From Deinococcus marmoris DSM 12784 (lineage in GTDB: Bacteria > Deinococcota > Deinococci > Deinococcales > Deinococcaceae): a stretch of 11,917 nt of DNA. The position numbers and the translations under genes were made by a program. Location of the stretch: NCBI RefSeq assembly GCF_000701405.1, contig NZ_JNIV01000118.1, positions 1 through 11,917 on the forward strand, given 5' to 3'. Shown piece by piece: positions 5,996 to 11,917 of this stretch (position 1 is the stretch's first letter; the number at the start of each line of letters is the position of its first letter). The notes under the pieces were generated by a model. It did not search any database, was not told where the DNA came from, and worked only from the letters and a program-made list of their open reading frames with translations.

Positions 5996-8566
5996 TCAGT
6001 GCATACCACGCCGCCGCGACAGCTTGGCCTGATACATGCGCTGATCGCTGAGGCGCAGCAGATCCCCGGCGGTCTGGGCGTCCTGCGGGTACTGGGCGGT
6101 GCCCATGCTGGCGGTGGCTGCTCCAAACTCACAGCGCTGCATCTGAAGGCGGGACTGGTCCAGCCGCCGGGACAGCCCCTGAGGTTCTACCAGCGAGGTA
6201 GACACGATGGCGAATTCGTCGCCGCCGATCCGGTACACCAGCCCCACGTCGGCGAAATTCTCGGCTAGGGCCAGCGCGAATGTCTGGAGAAAGCAGTCGC
6301 CGTGTGCGTGTCCATATACGTCATTGACGCCTTTCAATCCGTCGAGATCGAAGGAGACGACGGTAAAGCCGTCGCCGCTCACGGCAGACTCGTTCAGGGT
6401 GCGTTCCAGCACCTGCTCGAATGCCCGGCGGTTGCCCAGCCCCGTCAGGCTGTCGGTCAGGGCCAGCCGCTCGGCCTCCGCGCGGGCCTGATCCAGCTCA
6501 CGGGTGCGCTCGACCAGCAGGTGTTCAAACACTGTCAGGACGTGGCTGGCGTCCTCCTGCTCCAGCGGCAGAAGGTCCTCGCCCCATTCCCCTTCGTGGG
6601 TGTCCGGCTGGGTCAGAACTTCCAGGGCGATCTCTACTAGATGCGGATCGAAATGGGTTCCGGTCTGCCTGCGGATCTCGTCCAGGGCTTCCTGCACGCT
6701 CCAGGCGCGTTTGTAGGGCCGCGCCTGGGTCAGCGCGTCGAACACGTCGGCCAGCGCCACGATCCGGCCCGACAGTGGAATCTGGCTGTCCCGCAGACCG
6801 CGCGGGTAGCCGCTGCCGTCCCAGCGTTCGTGGTGCGTCAGCGCGATTTCCTCGGCCATCCGCAGCAACTCCGAGCGCCCCCCGGACAGAATGCGCGCCC
6901 CGATCAGGGTGTGGGTCTGCATCTGCTGGAATTCGGCGCTGTCCAGCTTGCCGGCCTTGAGCAACACGCTGTCTGGAATGCCAATCTTGCCCACGTCGTG
7001 CAGCCGCGCCGCGACCCCCAGCACGTTGGCCTGACCCTCCGGCCACCCCAGCGCCTGCGCGATCCGCGCCGAGGTCCGCCCCACCCGGCGGGTGTGTTCC
7101 CCGGTGGTGTCGTCGCGGTACTCGGCGGCCATCGCCAGGCGCGTGACCACCTCCTGCTGGGCGCGGGCCAGTTCGGCGGTCCGCACGCGCACCTGCTGTT
7201 CGGCGCGCTGGCGGCCCTCGTGTTCCACCTCGGTCCGCACGCGGTAGATCTCGGCGTCCTGGCGGGCACGCTCGACCTCGAACTGGATGCTCAGGTTGCG
7301 GGTCTGCTGGTCACGCTCGGCATTGAACAGTTCGCGCTCGATACGGGTCAGTTCGCGGCTGTGGGCCAGCGCCTGCCCCAGATCACCGCGACGCTCGCAG
7401 TAATCGGCCAGCGCCTCGTGGGCTTCGGCCTGCTCCTTGATGGATTGGACGCTGATCGCCAGTTCCAGACCTGCGTCCAGTTCCTGCCGGGCCGCGTCCA
7501 GTTCCCCCTGCCGCAGATGCAGCCGCCCCAGTTGCAGGCGCGCCTCCAGTTCCCCCTGCTTGGACCCGATTTCCAGCGCGATGGCCAGCGCCTCCCGGAT
7601 GGTCTGCGAGGCCAGCACCGGTTCACCGGTCTGCCGGTACAGGTTGCCCAGACTGTCCAGCGCGTTCAGTTCGCCCACCTGATACTTCAGTTCGCGGCTG
7701 AGGTCCAGGGCCAGTTGCAGGTACTCACGCGCGCGGTCAAACTGCCGAGCGTCCAGGCAACACACGCCGAGATTGAGACTCGCAGTGGCCTGAATCTGTC
7801 GGTCTTTCGAGGCCACTGCCGACTTGTAGGCCGCCTCCATGACCTCGATGGCCAGCCCGTTGTCTCCCCTCAAGCTGTGGACTTGGGCCAGATTGTGCAG
7901 GATCGGGGTCTCCAGCTTGAGGTCGGCAGGCTGGGTCTTGTAGAGGGTGTAGGTCCGCGTCAGTGACTCCACCGCATCCTGATACTGACCAAACCACATC
8001 TGAATGTTGCTGATGTTGATCAGGCAGTGAATCTGACCAGTGATGTTTGCTTCAGCTTCACGCAGGTGCAGGGCCTGATGCAACATGCCCAGGGCCTCGG
8101 CCACCTTGCCCTGATGGTGGTTGACGATGGCAAGGTGATTCAGGGCCGTCGCCTGAATGCCCTGTCCGTCCGGCTGGTTCTGGGAGAGCGAGACGGCCCG
8201 TTCCAGATGTTCCTTGGCCTCGCTAAAGTGGCCCAGATCAAGCTGCAACTTGCCTGCAAAGCTCTGGGCCTCGGCTTCAAAAATGGGTTGACCCAGGTGA
8301 GCGAAGCTCCCGGCAGCGCGGCAAAACTCGGCCAGGGCCTCGGCCTGCTGTCCGTTGGCCTGCAACGCCCGGCCCAGCAACACCCAGCTTTCGGCGGCCT
8401 CGCTGGAGTCGTGGTCCGCCGTCAGGGAGCAGCAGGTCTGCGCCAGGGTCAGCGCCTGAGGCGGATCGACACCCAGCAGCTCAGGAATGGCGCGTTGCAG
8501 CGCCTGAAGCTGGGTCTGGGGAGGCCCAGAGACCAGCACAGACGAGGGACGGGGGCCGACGGTCAT
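5996..8566 (-). CDS. TPR / HD-GYP / GGDEF c-di-GMP signalling protein
   Basis: This 856-aa soluble protein combines a long TPR array (about 55-405), a coiled-coil linker (about 405-475), an HD-GYP domain (about 470-650) and a C-terminal GGDEF domain (about 695-850). HD-GYP domains hydrolyse c-di-GMP. All signature residues are present: H490, HD at 523-524 in LHDVGKIGIPD, HHERWDGSGYPRG (578-590) and ADVFDALTQARPYK (607-620). GGDEF domains make c-di-GMP. Here DSLTGLGNRRAF (705-716), SFDLDGLKGVNDVYGHAHGD (738-757) and intact GGDEF at 781-785 point to activity, but the upstream RxxD inhibitory site is not in place. TPRs bind peptides or proteins and probably form the input. AAGGA about 9 nt upstream supports the ATG at 8566. 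That site lies in the 12-nt gap after the S8 protease stop, so the two genes are very likely one operon. HD-GYP before GGDEF is a less usual order. No membrane segment is seen. Confidence 0.93.
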   Translation of the reverse strand: MTVGPRPSSVLVSGPPQTQLQALQRAIPELLGVDPPQALTLAQTCCSLTADHDSSEAAESWVLLGRALQANGQQAEALAEFCRAAGSFAHLGQPIFEAEAQSFAGKLQLDLGHFSEAKEHLERAVSLSQNQPDGQGIQATALNHLAIVNHHQGKVAEALGMLHQALHLREAEANITGQIHCLINISNIQMWFGQYQDAVESLTRTYTLYKTQPADLKLETPILHNLAQVHSLRGDNGLAIEVMEAAYKSAVASKDRQIQATASLNLGVCCLDARQFDRAREYLQLALDLSRELKYQVGELNALDSLGNLYRQTGEPVLASQTIREALAIALEIGSKQGELEARLQLGRLHLRQGELDAARQELDAGLELAISVQSIKEQAEAHEALADYCERRGDLGQALAHSRELTRIERELFNAERDQQTRNLSIQFEVERARQDAEIYRVRTEVEHEGRQRAEQQVRVRTAELARAQQEVVTRLAMAAEYRDDTTGEHTRRVGRTSARIAQALGWPEGQANVLGVAARLHDVGKIGIPDSVLLKAGKLDSAEFQQMQTHTLIGARILSGGRSELLRMAEEIALTHHERWDGSGYPRGLRDSQIPLSGRIVALADVFDALTQARPYKRAWSVQEALDEIRRQTGTHFDPHLVEIALEVLTQPDTHEGEWGEDLLPLEQEDASHVLTVFEHLLVERTRELDQARAEAERLALTDSLTGLGNRRAFEQVLERTLNESAVSGDGFTVVSFDLDGLKGVNDVYGHAHGDCFLQTFALALAENFADVGLVYRIGGDEFAIVSTSLVEPQGLSRRLDQSRLQMQRCEFGAATASMGTAQYPQDAQTAGDLLRLSDQRMYQAKLSRRRGMH

Positions 8567-8578
8567 GGTCAGCAGTCC

Positions 8579-9901
8579 TTAATCGTCGCCGGAAGAGCTG
8601 AGGAACTTCACCAGGTCCAGACGACCTTTTTCCCCCAGCTTGTCCTTGTACGGTTTGTTGGCACTGATCTTGTAGATGTCTGCCGCATTGCCAGACATCC
8701 GCTCGACCAGTTCACCAGACGACAGGCGCTGTCCCAGTGCCAGCGCCAGACCGCCGCTCGCCATCGGCGCAGCCATCGAGGTGCCACTCCAGGCGGCCAT
8801 GCCTCCATCCGGCGCTGGGGCGTAGACATTCTCGCCAGGGGCCATCAGTTTCAGTTTGTCCGAGTAATTCGAGAAGCTGGACTTGACGTCGTTCAGGTCG
8901 ACGCTGCCCACGCTCATGCTGTAGTCGCCGCTGTCCTCGCCACCAGCGTCCGCCGCCGGATAGGTGATCTTGCTCAGATTGCTGTTGCCCGCCGAGGACA
9001 CCACCAGTACCCTCCTCTCCGTCACCTTCTTGATGGCGTTCTGCACGACTTTGGAGTTCTCTTTGCTGCCCAGGCTCAGGTTGATCACGTTGGCCCCACG
9101 GTCAGCGGCCCACAGGATGGCGCGCGCCACCATGACCACGTCGCCGGACCCGTCCGAACCCAGCACCCGCAGGGGCATGATCTTTGCACCGGGGGCCACC
9201 TGCAACACAATGCCCGCAACGTTGGTGCCGTGGCCGTAGCCGCCGACGCCAAAGACACCTTCATCCTGTGGCGTCGCGTCCCCAGCGTAGAAGTCGTACC
9301 AGGTGGACGGATCAGAAAGGGAACCGCCAAAAGCAGGATGCTGGAGATCCAGGCCAGTGTCGATCACGGCCACAGTCACGCCTGCACCCAGCTTGGGAGC
9401 GATGCGTTGCGCCTCTTCCAATTTGATCTTCTTCCACAGCGCGGTATTTTCGGGGAGCTGCGAGAACTGTCCGCCCGCCCACATGTTGATTCTGCCGCCC
9501 GCCCACATGTTGATTCTGCCACCCGCCCACATGTTAATTCTGCCGCCCATCGTGGCCGTCATGGTGCCGCCGCCGCTGAACATGTCCTTGTTCGGCTCGA
9601 TGTAGACCATACGTCCGCCCAGAGCATTCAGGTTCTGGGCGCTGAGCTGCTGGTTCATCCCGATCATGGCCGTGCAGTTCGCCTCATCTTCAGAAGCGCA
9701 GCCAGCGTCGTTCCAGCCCAGCACCTCGCCGCCCACCGCCTGGGCCAGACTTTGCGGGGTGTCACCAGCTTCCAGCGGCACCAGAGCAACGCGGGCAAAA
9801 CGTTCCTGGGCAGCGGGCGAGGCGGCGGTGGGGGCCGTGCTGGAACACGCGGACAGCAGACCAACGGTCAGCAAGCTGAGGGCGGCAAACTTATTCTTCA
9901 T
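8579..9901 (-). CDS. S8 (subtilisin-family) serine protease lipoprotein with MWAG repeats
   Basis: This 440-aa protease has a lipoprotein signal (MKNKFAALSLLTVGLLSAC, lipobox LSAC, lipidated C19), so it should be anchored outside the cytoplasmic membrane. Residues about 20-115 look like a pro-region. Three back-to-back copies of GGRINMWA (residues 119-142) follow, then a helical linker (ENTALWKKIKLEEAQRIAPK). The subtilase domain starts at about 172. The catalytic triad is D181 in VAVIDTGLD, H224 in GYGHGTNVAG and S375 in SGTSMAAP, with oxyanion N306 in SSAGNSN, so it should be active. AAGGAG 7 nt before the ATG at 9901 is a strong ribosome binding site. The TPR/HD-GYP/GGDEF gene follows 12 nt after the stop. 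The repeats match the C-terminus of the small secreted peptide encoded upstream at 10212-10349. They lie where a pro-region is often cut, but cleavage there is only an inference. Confidence 0.95.
   Translation of the reverse strand: MKNKFAALSLLTVGLLSACSSTAPTAASPAAQERFARVALVPLEAGDTPQSLAQAVGGEVLGWNDAGCASEDEANCTAMIGMNQQLSAQNLNALGGRMVYIEPNKDMFSGGGTMTATMGGRINMWAGGRINMWAGGRINMWAGGQFSQLPENTALWKKIKLEEAQRIAPKLGAGVTVAVIDTGLDLQHPAFGGSLSDPSTWYDFYAGDATPQDEGVFGVGGYGHGTNVAGIVLQVAPGAKIMPLRVLGSDGSGDVVMVARAILWAADRGANVINLSLGSKENSKVVQNAIKKVTERRVLVVSSAGNSNLSKITYPAADAGGEDSGDYSMSVGSVDLNDVKSSFSNYSDKLKLMAPGENVYAPAPDGGMAAWSGTSMAAPMASGGLALALGQRLSSGELVERMSGNAADIYKISANKPYKDKLGEKGRLDLVKFLSSSGDD
9473..9544 (-). repeat. Three tandem 24-bp units encoding GGRINMWA
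   Basis: Units are 9473-9496, 9497-9520 and 9521-9544. The first two are identical and the third differs at two bases. The array is in frame within the S8 protease gene and each unit encodes the same eight residues. Identity at DNA level, including silent positions, indicates recent tandem duplication. Confidence 0.97.
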
Positions 9902-10128
9902 GACGGGACTCCTTGAAAATAGGTGTATGGGACAGTTCTAAAGCCCCTGGAGTCTGCTCGTCAGCCACTTACACATTTCGTACTGGAAATGAGAGAAACT
10001 TCATGAAGCTGCTTTTAGCGCGCAGGGGCGACAAAACGCGTTGCGGCCTTGCCGACTGTGCGACGAACATTAACTTTCTTACATCAAGTGGGTTCGGCGT
10101 GCGAAAGTGTTCACTGCCCACAACAAAG
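9902..10128. other. Leader region of the S8 protease operon
   Basis: These roughly 230 nt lie between the peptide gene's terminator and the S8 protease start. The region is richer in AT than the genes. The AAGGAG site (7 nt before the ATG at 9901) is clear, but I could not settle on a -35/-10 pair. A plus-strand reading frame crosses it and the terminator hairpin, and I do not regard it as coding. Confidence 0.45.
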
Positions 10129-10161
10129 GTACCCGTTCTGGTAGCGAACCAGAACGGGTAC
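10129..10161 (-). terminator. Intrinsic terminator of the small peptide gene
   Basis: GTACCCGTTCTGGT (10129-10142) and ACCAGAACGGGTAC (10148-10161) form a perfect 14-bp stem with a 5-nt loop. Read on the minus strand it is followed by CTTTGTTGTG, a broken T-run. It lies about 50 nt past the peptide stop codon and before the S8 protease gene, so it would separate or attenuate transcription between them. On the plus strand TGCTATTTTC follows, so it could also act in that direction. Confidence 0.8.
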
Positions 10162-10211
10162 TGCTATTTTCTACTTACAACATGTCAGAGCTTAGAAATC
10201 GGAAGTTGAAT

Positions 10212-10349
10212 TCAGCCGGCCCACATGCTCATCCTGCCGTCCGTATGCACCCCACCTGCGGGCGCGCTGTTCTGCGAGCCACTGGGGGCAGCGTTGGCCG
10301 TCCCCACCAAGACCAAGACCGTGATGAGCGCTGTCATTAATTTCTTCAT
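10212..10349 (-). CDS. Small secreted peptide precursor ending in MWAG (45 aa)
   Basis: This 45-aa gene has an excellent ribosome binding site, GGAGGTGA, with GGAGG 6 nt before the ATG at 10349. The product begins with a Sec signal peptide: basic MKK, a hydrophobic core (residues 4-17) and TANA, with likely cleavage after A20. The predicted mature form is 25 residues, rich in small and polar residues (APSGSQNSAPAGGVHTDG), and ends GRMSMWAG at the stop codon. That end matches the GGRINMWA repeats of the S8 protease encoded downstream, at 20 of 24 nucleotides and 6 of 8 residues (GRMSMWAG versus GRINMWAG). It has its own candidate promoter and a terminator. I know of no named family, and its role is unknown; a protease substrate, signal peptide or inhibitor are options. 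Coding status rests on the signal peptide, the ribosome binding site, the flanking signals and the shared motif. Confidence 0.85.
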   Translation of the reverse strand: MKKLMTALITVLVLVGTANAAPSGSQNSAPAGGVHTDGRMSMWAG

Positions 10350-10378
10350 TCTTCACCTCCGACATTCTGGATGTGAGA

Positions 10379-10406
10379 AATTTAGCACTACACGGATCCG
10401 GTTCAA
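10379..10406 (-). promoter_or_regulatory. Candidate promoter of the small peptide gene
   Basis: On the minus strand TTGAAC (10406-10401) is followed after 16 nt by TAAATT (10384-10379), directly preceded by TGC, which gives an extended -10. Transcription would start about 20-25 nt before the ATG at 10349, leaving room for the GGAGGTGA site. Matches to the consensus hexamers are 4 of 6 each. Confidence 0.55.
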
Positions 10407-10422
10407 TACCCCCCCCATTGAA
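10402..10422. promoter_or_regulatory. Possible operator: TTCAAT/ATTGAA inverted repeat around a C8 run
   Basis: TTCAAT (10402-10407) and ATTGAA (10417-10422) are inverted copies separated by 9 nt that include eight consecutive C (10409-10416). The left arm overlaps the -35 element of the peptide promoter, so a bound protein would compete with RNA polymerase. The arms are short and could be chance. Confidence 0.35.
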
Positions 10423-10570
10423 GTCGAACAATCCCTACTGAGAAGAAGTTTGGCGTGAACTCTGAACATACCGTTCTGCTTACGCGGCTGCGCTCGAACA
10501 CACATGTAGGTCGGTATGCGAGAGCCGGATTCAGCTCGGCAGCGGGGCGTGTGGGGCACCCAACGACGAC

Positions 10571-10595
10571 AAGGCCATATCAACTTCGGGGCCTT
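10571..10595 (-). terminator. Weak hairpin after rsgA
   Basis: AAGGCC (10571-10576) and GGCCTT (10590-10595) can pair across a 13-nt loop, about 20 nt past the rsgA stop. There is no T-run on the minus strand (GTCGTCG follows). On the plus strand ACTTTT follows. A terminator role is only possible. Confidence 0.25.
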
Positions 10596-10615
10596 ACTTT
10601 TGCGGACGGGCTTGC

Positions 10616-11659
10616 TCAGCGTCGCCCACGCCTGGCCGCCCCCTTCTGAAAGGCCGCCAGCCGCGCGGCAGACACCTCGCCTGCCCGCAGCGCCGCCTGT
10701 ACCGCGCAGCCGGGTTCGGTGGTGTGGGTGCATTTGCGGAAGCGGCATTCGGCTGCCAGCGCCTCCAGATCTTCAAAATCGGCAGCGTCCGCGTCCCAGA
10801 CCGCAATGTCCCGCAGCCCTGGATTGTCGATCAGCAGCCCCCCGCCGGGAACGGCGTACAGCGTGCGGCTGGTGGTGGTGTGCCGTCCCTGCTGGTCACT
10901 GGCCCGCACTTCTCCGGTGGGCGCGGCAGGGCGGCCCAGCAGCGCGTTGGTCAGGGTAGATTTGCCCACCCCGGACGAGCCGATCAGTGCCAGCGTGACG
11001 CCCGGCGTGAGTAGCGCCCGCACCCCGTCCAGTCCCTCGCCCTGATTCCCTCCGGCGTCCTGCTCCGAACTGGCCTGTGCAGAGGTGACGTGAATTTCCA
11101 GACCAGGTCCCAGACTGCGGAGCTGCTCCACCCACCAGTCCGCCTGGGCGTGCAGATCGGCCTTGTTCAGCACCAGCACGGGCCGCGCGCCGCTGTGCTG
11201 CACGGCCAGCACGTAGCGTTCCAGGCGTTCCAGATCAAAGTCCAGGTCAGGGGACGTGACGATCAACACCAGATCGACATTGGCCGCGATGACCTGCTGG
11301 CGCACCGCTCCAGCCCGCTTGCCTTCCTCGCCGCCCAGCGCACGGGCAAAGGTGGTGCGGCGTGGCAGGACTTCCAATAATCTTCCACTGCTGCCAGAGG
11401 CCGTTTCCAGCACGCACCAGTCACCGATGGCGGGCGTGAGTGCCCCGTTGTGGCGCGACGCCCCGGCCAGACGGGCTTCCTGCTCGCCGTCCACCCCCCG
11501 CACCTGAAAAGTCTGGCGCTGAACCCCCACCACCCGGACTGGCGTGACCCGCTCCTGTTCGCCGGGCGAGAGGGCCGCACGGAAGGTCTGGTAAGCGTCT
11601 TCAAAGTCAGGCCCCCAGCCCAGGGCCTCCAGTGCCCGAAGATCCAGCTCAGAGGGCAT
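10616..11659 (-). CDS. rsgA: Ribosome small subunit-dependent GTPase A (RsgA)
   Basis: This 347-aa cytoplasmic GTPase assists late maturation of the 30S ribosomal subunit and couples GTP hydrolysis to its release. An N-terminal OB-fold (about 38-105) is followed by a circularly permuted GTPase domain in which the motif order marks the family: G4 NKAD (165-168), then G1 GSSGVGKST (227-235), the switch region TTTSRTL (261-267) and G3 DNPG (278-281). A zinc site CX4CXHX5C (C305, C310, H312, C318) and a basic tail complete it. G3 is DNPG where DTPG or DSPG is more common; nucleotide-binding Asp and Gly are kept. The N-terminal LGWGPDFEDAYQTF is an extension seen in some RsgA subgroups. I see no Shine-Dalgarno sequence before the ATG at 11659, and an in-frame TAA lies 27 nt further upstream, so the start is well bounded. 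It is probably transcribed alone. Confidence 0.96.
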   Translation of the reverse strand: MPSELDLRALEALGWGPDFEDAYQTFRAALSPGEQERVTPVRVVGVQRQTFQVRGVDGEQEARLAGASRHNGALTPAIGDWCVLETASGSSGRLLEVLPRRTTFARALGGEEGKRAGAVRQQVIAANVDLVLIVTSPDLDFDLERLERYVLAVQHSGARPVLVLNKADLHAQADWWVEQLRSLGPGLEIHVTSAQASSEQDAGGNQGEGLDGVRALLTPGVTLALIGSSGVGKSTLTNALLGRPAAPTGEVRASDQQGRHTTTSRTLYAVPGGGLLIDNPGLRDIAVWDADAADFEDLEALAAECRFRKCTHTTEPGCAVQAALRAGEVSAARLAAFQKGAARRGRR

Positions 11660-11917
11660 GGCGGGGAACCGGAAGGGATGCAGGCGTTACGAGGAATTCC
11701 ATCTCTGTATTGTGTCGCGTTCAGGACGGCGGCGTGTTGAGGGCAGGCCAACCGTGGTTAGCGCTGTGAAAGTAAACCCAATCTGGAACGAAACCTGCAC
11801 GTTGAACGCAGGACGGTTAGAGCCTATTCGGAAAGTGGAGCGTCTGTTTTGATTAAGGTGCGCTGGGAGGGCGTCTGCGGTTCACCCCCTCCCCAACCCT
11901 CCCCCATAAAGAGGGAG
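11660..11917. other. Intergenic region upstream of rsgA
   Basis: No gene is supported here. The stretch must contain the rsgA promoter on the minus strand, but I see no good -35/-10 pair. On the plus strand TTGAAC near 11801 is followed 17 nt later by TATTCG, a weak promoter-like pair pointing out of the window. The last 35 nt are strongly C-rich (CACCCCCTCCCCAACCCTCC) and end in GAGGGAG, able to fold weakly with the preceding CTCCC. This looks like the edge of another repeat or a terminator cut by the window. Confidence 0.4.

Noticed and set aside
9473..9544. CRISPR-like array
   Set aside because: The 24-bp units are directly abutting with no spacers and are in frame within the protease gene.
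8027..9916. Very long plus-strand open frame opposite the protease and TPR genes
   Set aside because: It is a high-GC antisense shadow. The minus strand encodes proteins with complete catalytic motifs, and the plus-strand product has no recognisable domain.
9913..10209. 98-codon plus-strand frame between the protease and peptide genes
   Set aside because: It starts in the protease leader and runs through the 14-bp terminator hairpin; no good ribosome binding site and no family resemblance.
10455..10649. 64-codon plus-strand frame near the rsgA 3' end
   Set aside because: It overlaps the end of rsgA, lacks a ribosome binding site and has random-looking composition.
11801..11829. Plus-strand promoter TTGAAC/TATTCG
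   Set aside because: The -10 box matches the consensus poorly and no gene follows within the window, so it is mentioned only in the intergenic note.

Overview
The window looks like chromosomal DNA of a Deinococcus species or a close relative. It has high GC, long GC-rich coding regions, TPR, HD-GYP and GGDEF signalling proteins, a DUF1206 membrane protein, an FixL/FixJ-like pair, and short interspersed repeats placed at stop codons. The genus is an inference from overall look and gene content; there is no rRNA or other phylogenetic marker here except rsgA.

Layout. (1) 1-571, minus: the N-terminal part of a PAS-GGDEF protein, cut by the window edge. (2) 572-973: a divergent intergenic region. 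(3) 974-3476, plus: a membrane histidine kinase and a FixJ-type response regulator, overlapping by 8 nt. (4) 3477-3667: repeat element A. (5) 3768-4271, plus: a secreted GlcG/HbpS-like (DUF336) protein. (6) 4380-4429: a perfect 20-bp stem between convergent genes that includes the stop codon of the next one. (7) 4418-5254, minus: a DUF1206 six-helix membrane protein. (8) 5501-5797, plus: a small hypothetical protein. (9) 5798-5991: repeat element B, related to A in the opposite orientation, filling the whole gap between two convergent stop codons. (10) 5996-9901, minus: an apparent operon of a subtilisin-family (S8) lipoprotein followed 12 nt later by a soluble TPR/HD-GYP/GGDEF protein. (11) 10212-10349, minus: a 45-aa secreted peptide upstream of that operon, with its own promoter, a strong ribosome binding site and a terminator. 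(12) 10616-11659, minus: the ribosome-assembly GTPase RsgA. (13) 11660-11917: non-coding.

The most striking signal is in (10) and (11). The 45-aa precursor ends in GRMSMWAG. The neighbouring S8 protease carries three in-frame copies of the near-identical GGRINMWA unit just before its catalytic domain. The two genes match at 20 of 24 nucleotides over one unit. The protease is also translationally coupled to a TPR protein with c-di-GMP synthesis and breakdown domains. A plausible but unproven reading is a peptide system: secreted precursor, protease that cleaves or recognises the same motif, and a TPR/c-di-GMP output.

A second possible system is the kinase/regulator pair next to the secreted HbpS-like protein. 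It recalls the HbpS-SenS-SenR arrangement of Streptomyces, in which an extracellular DUF336 protein modulates a sensor kinase.
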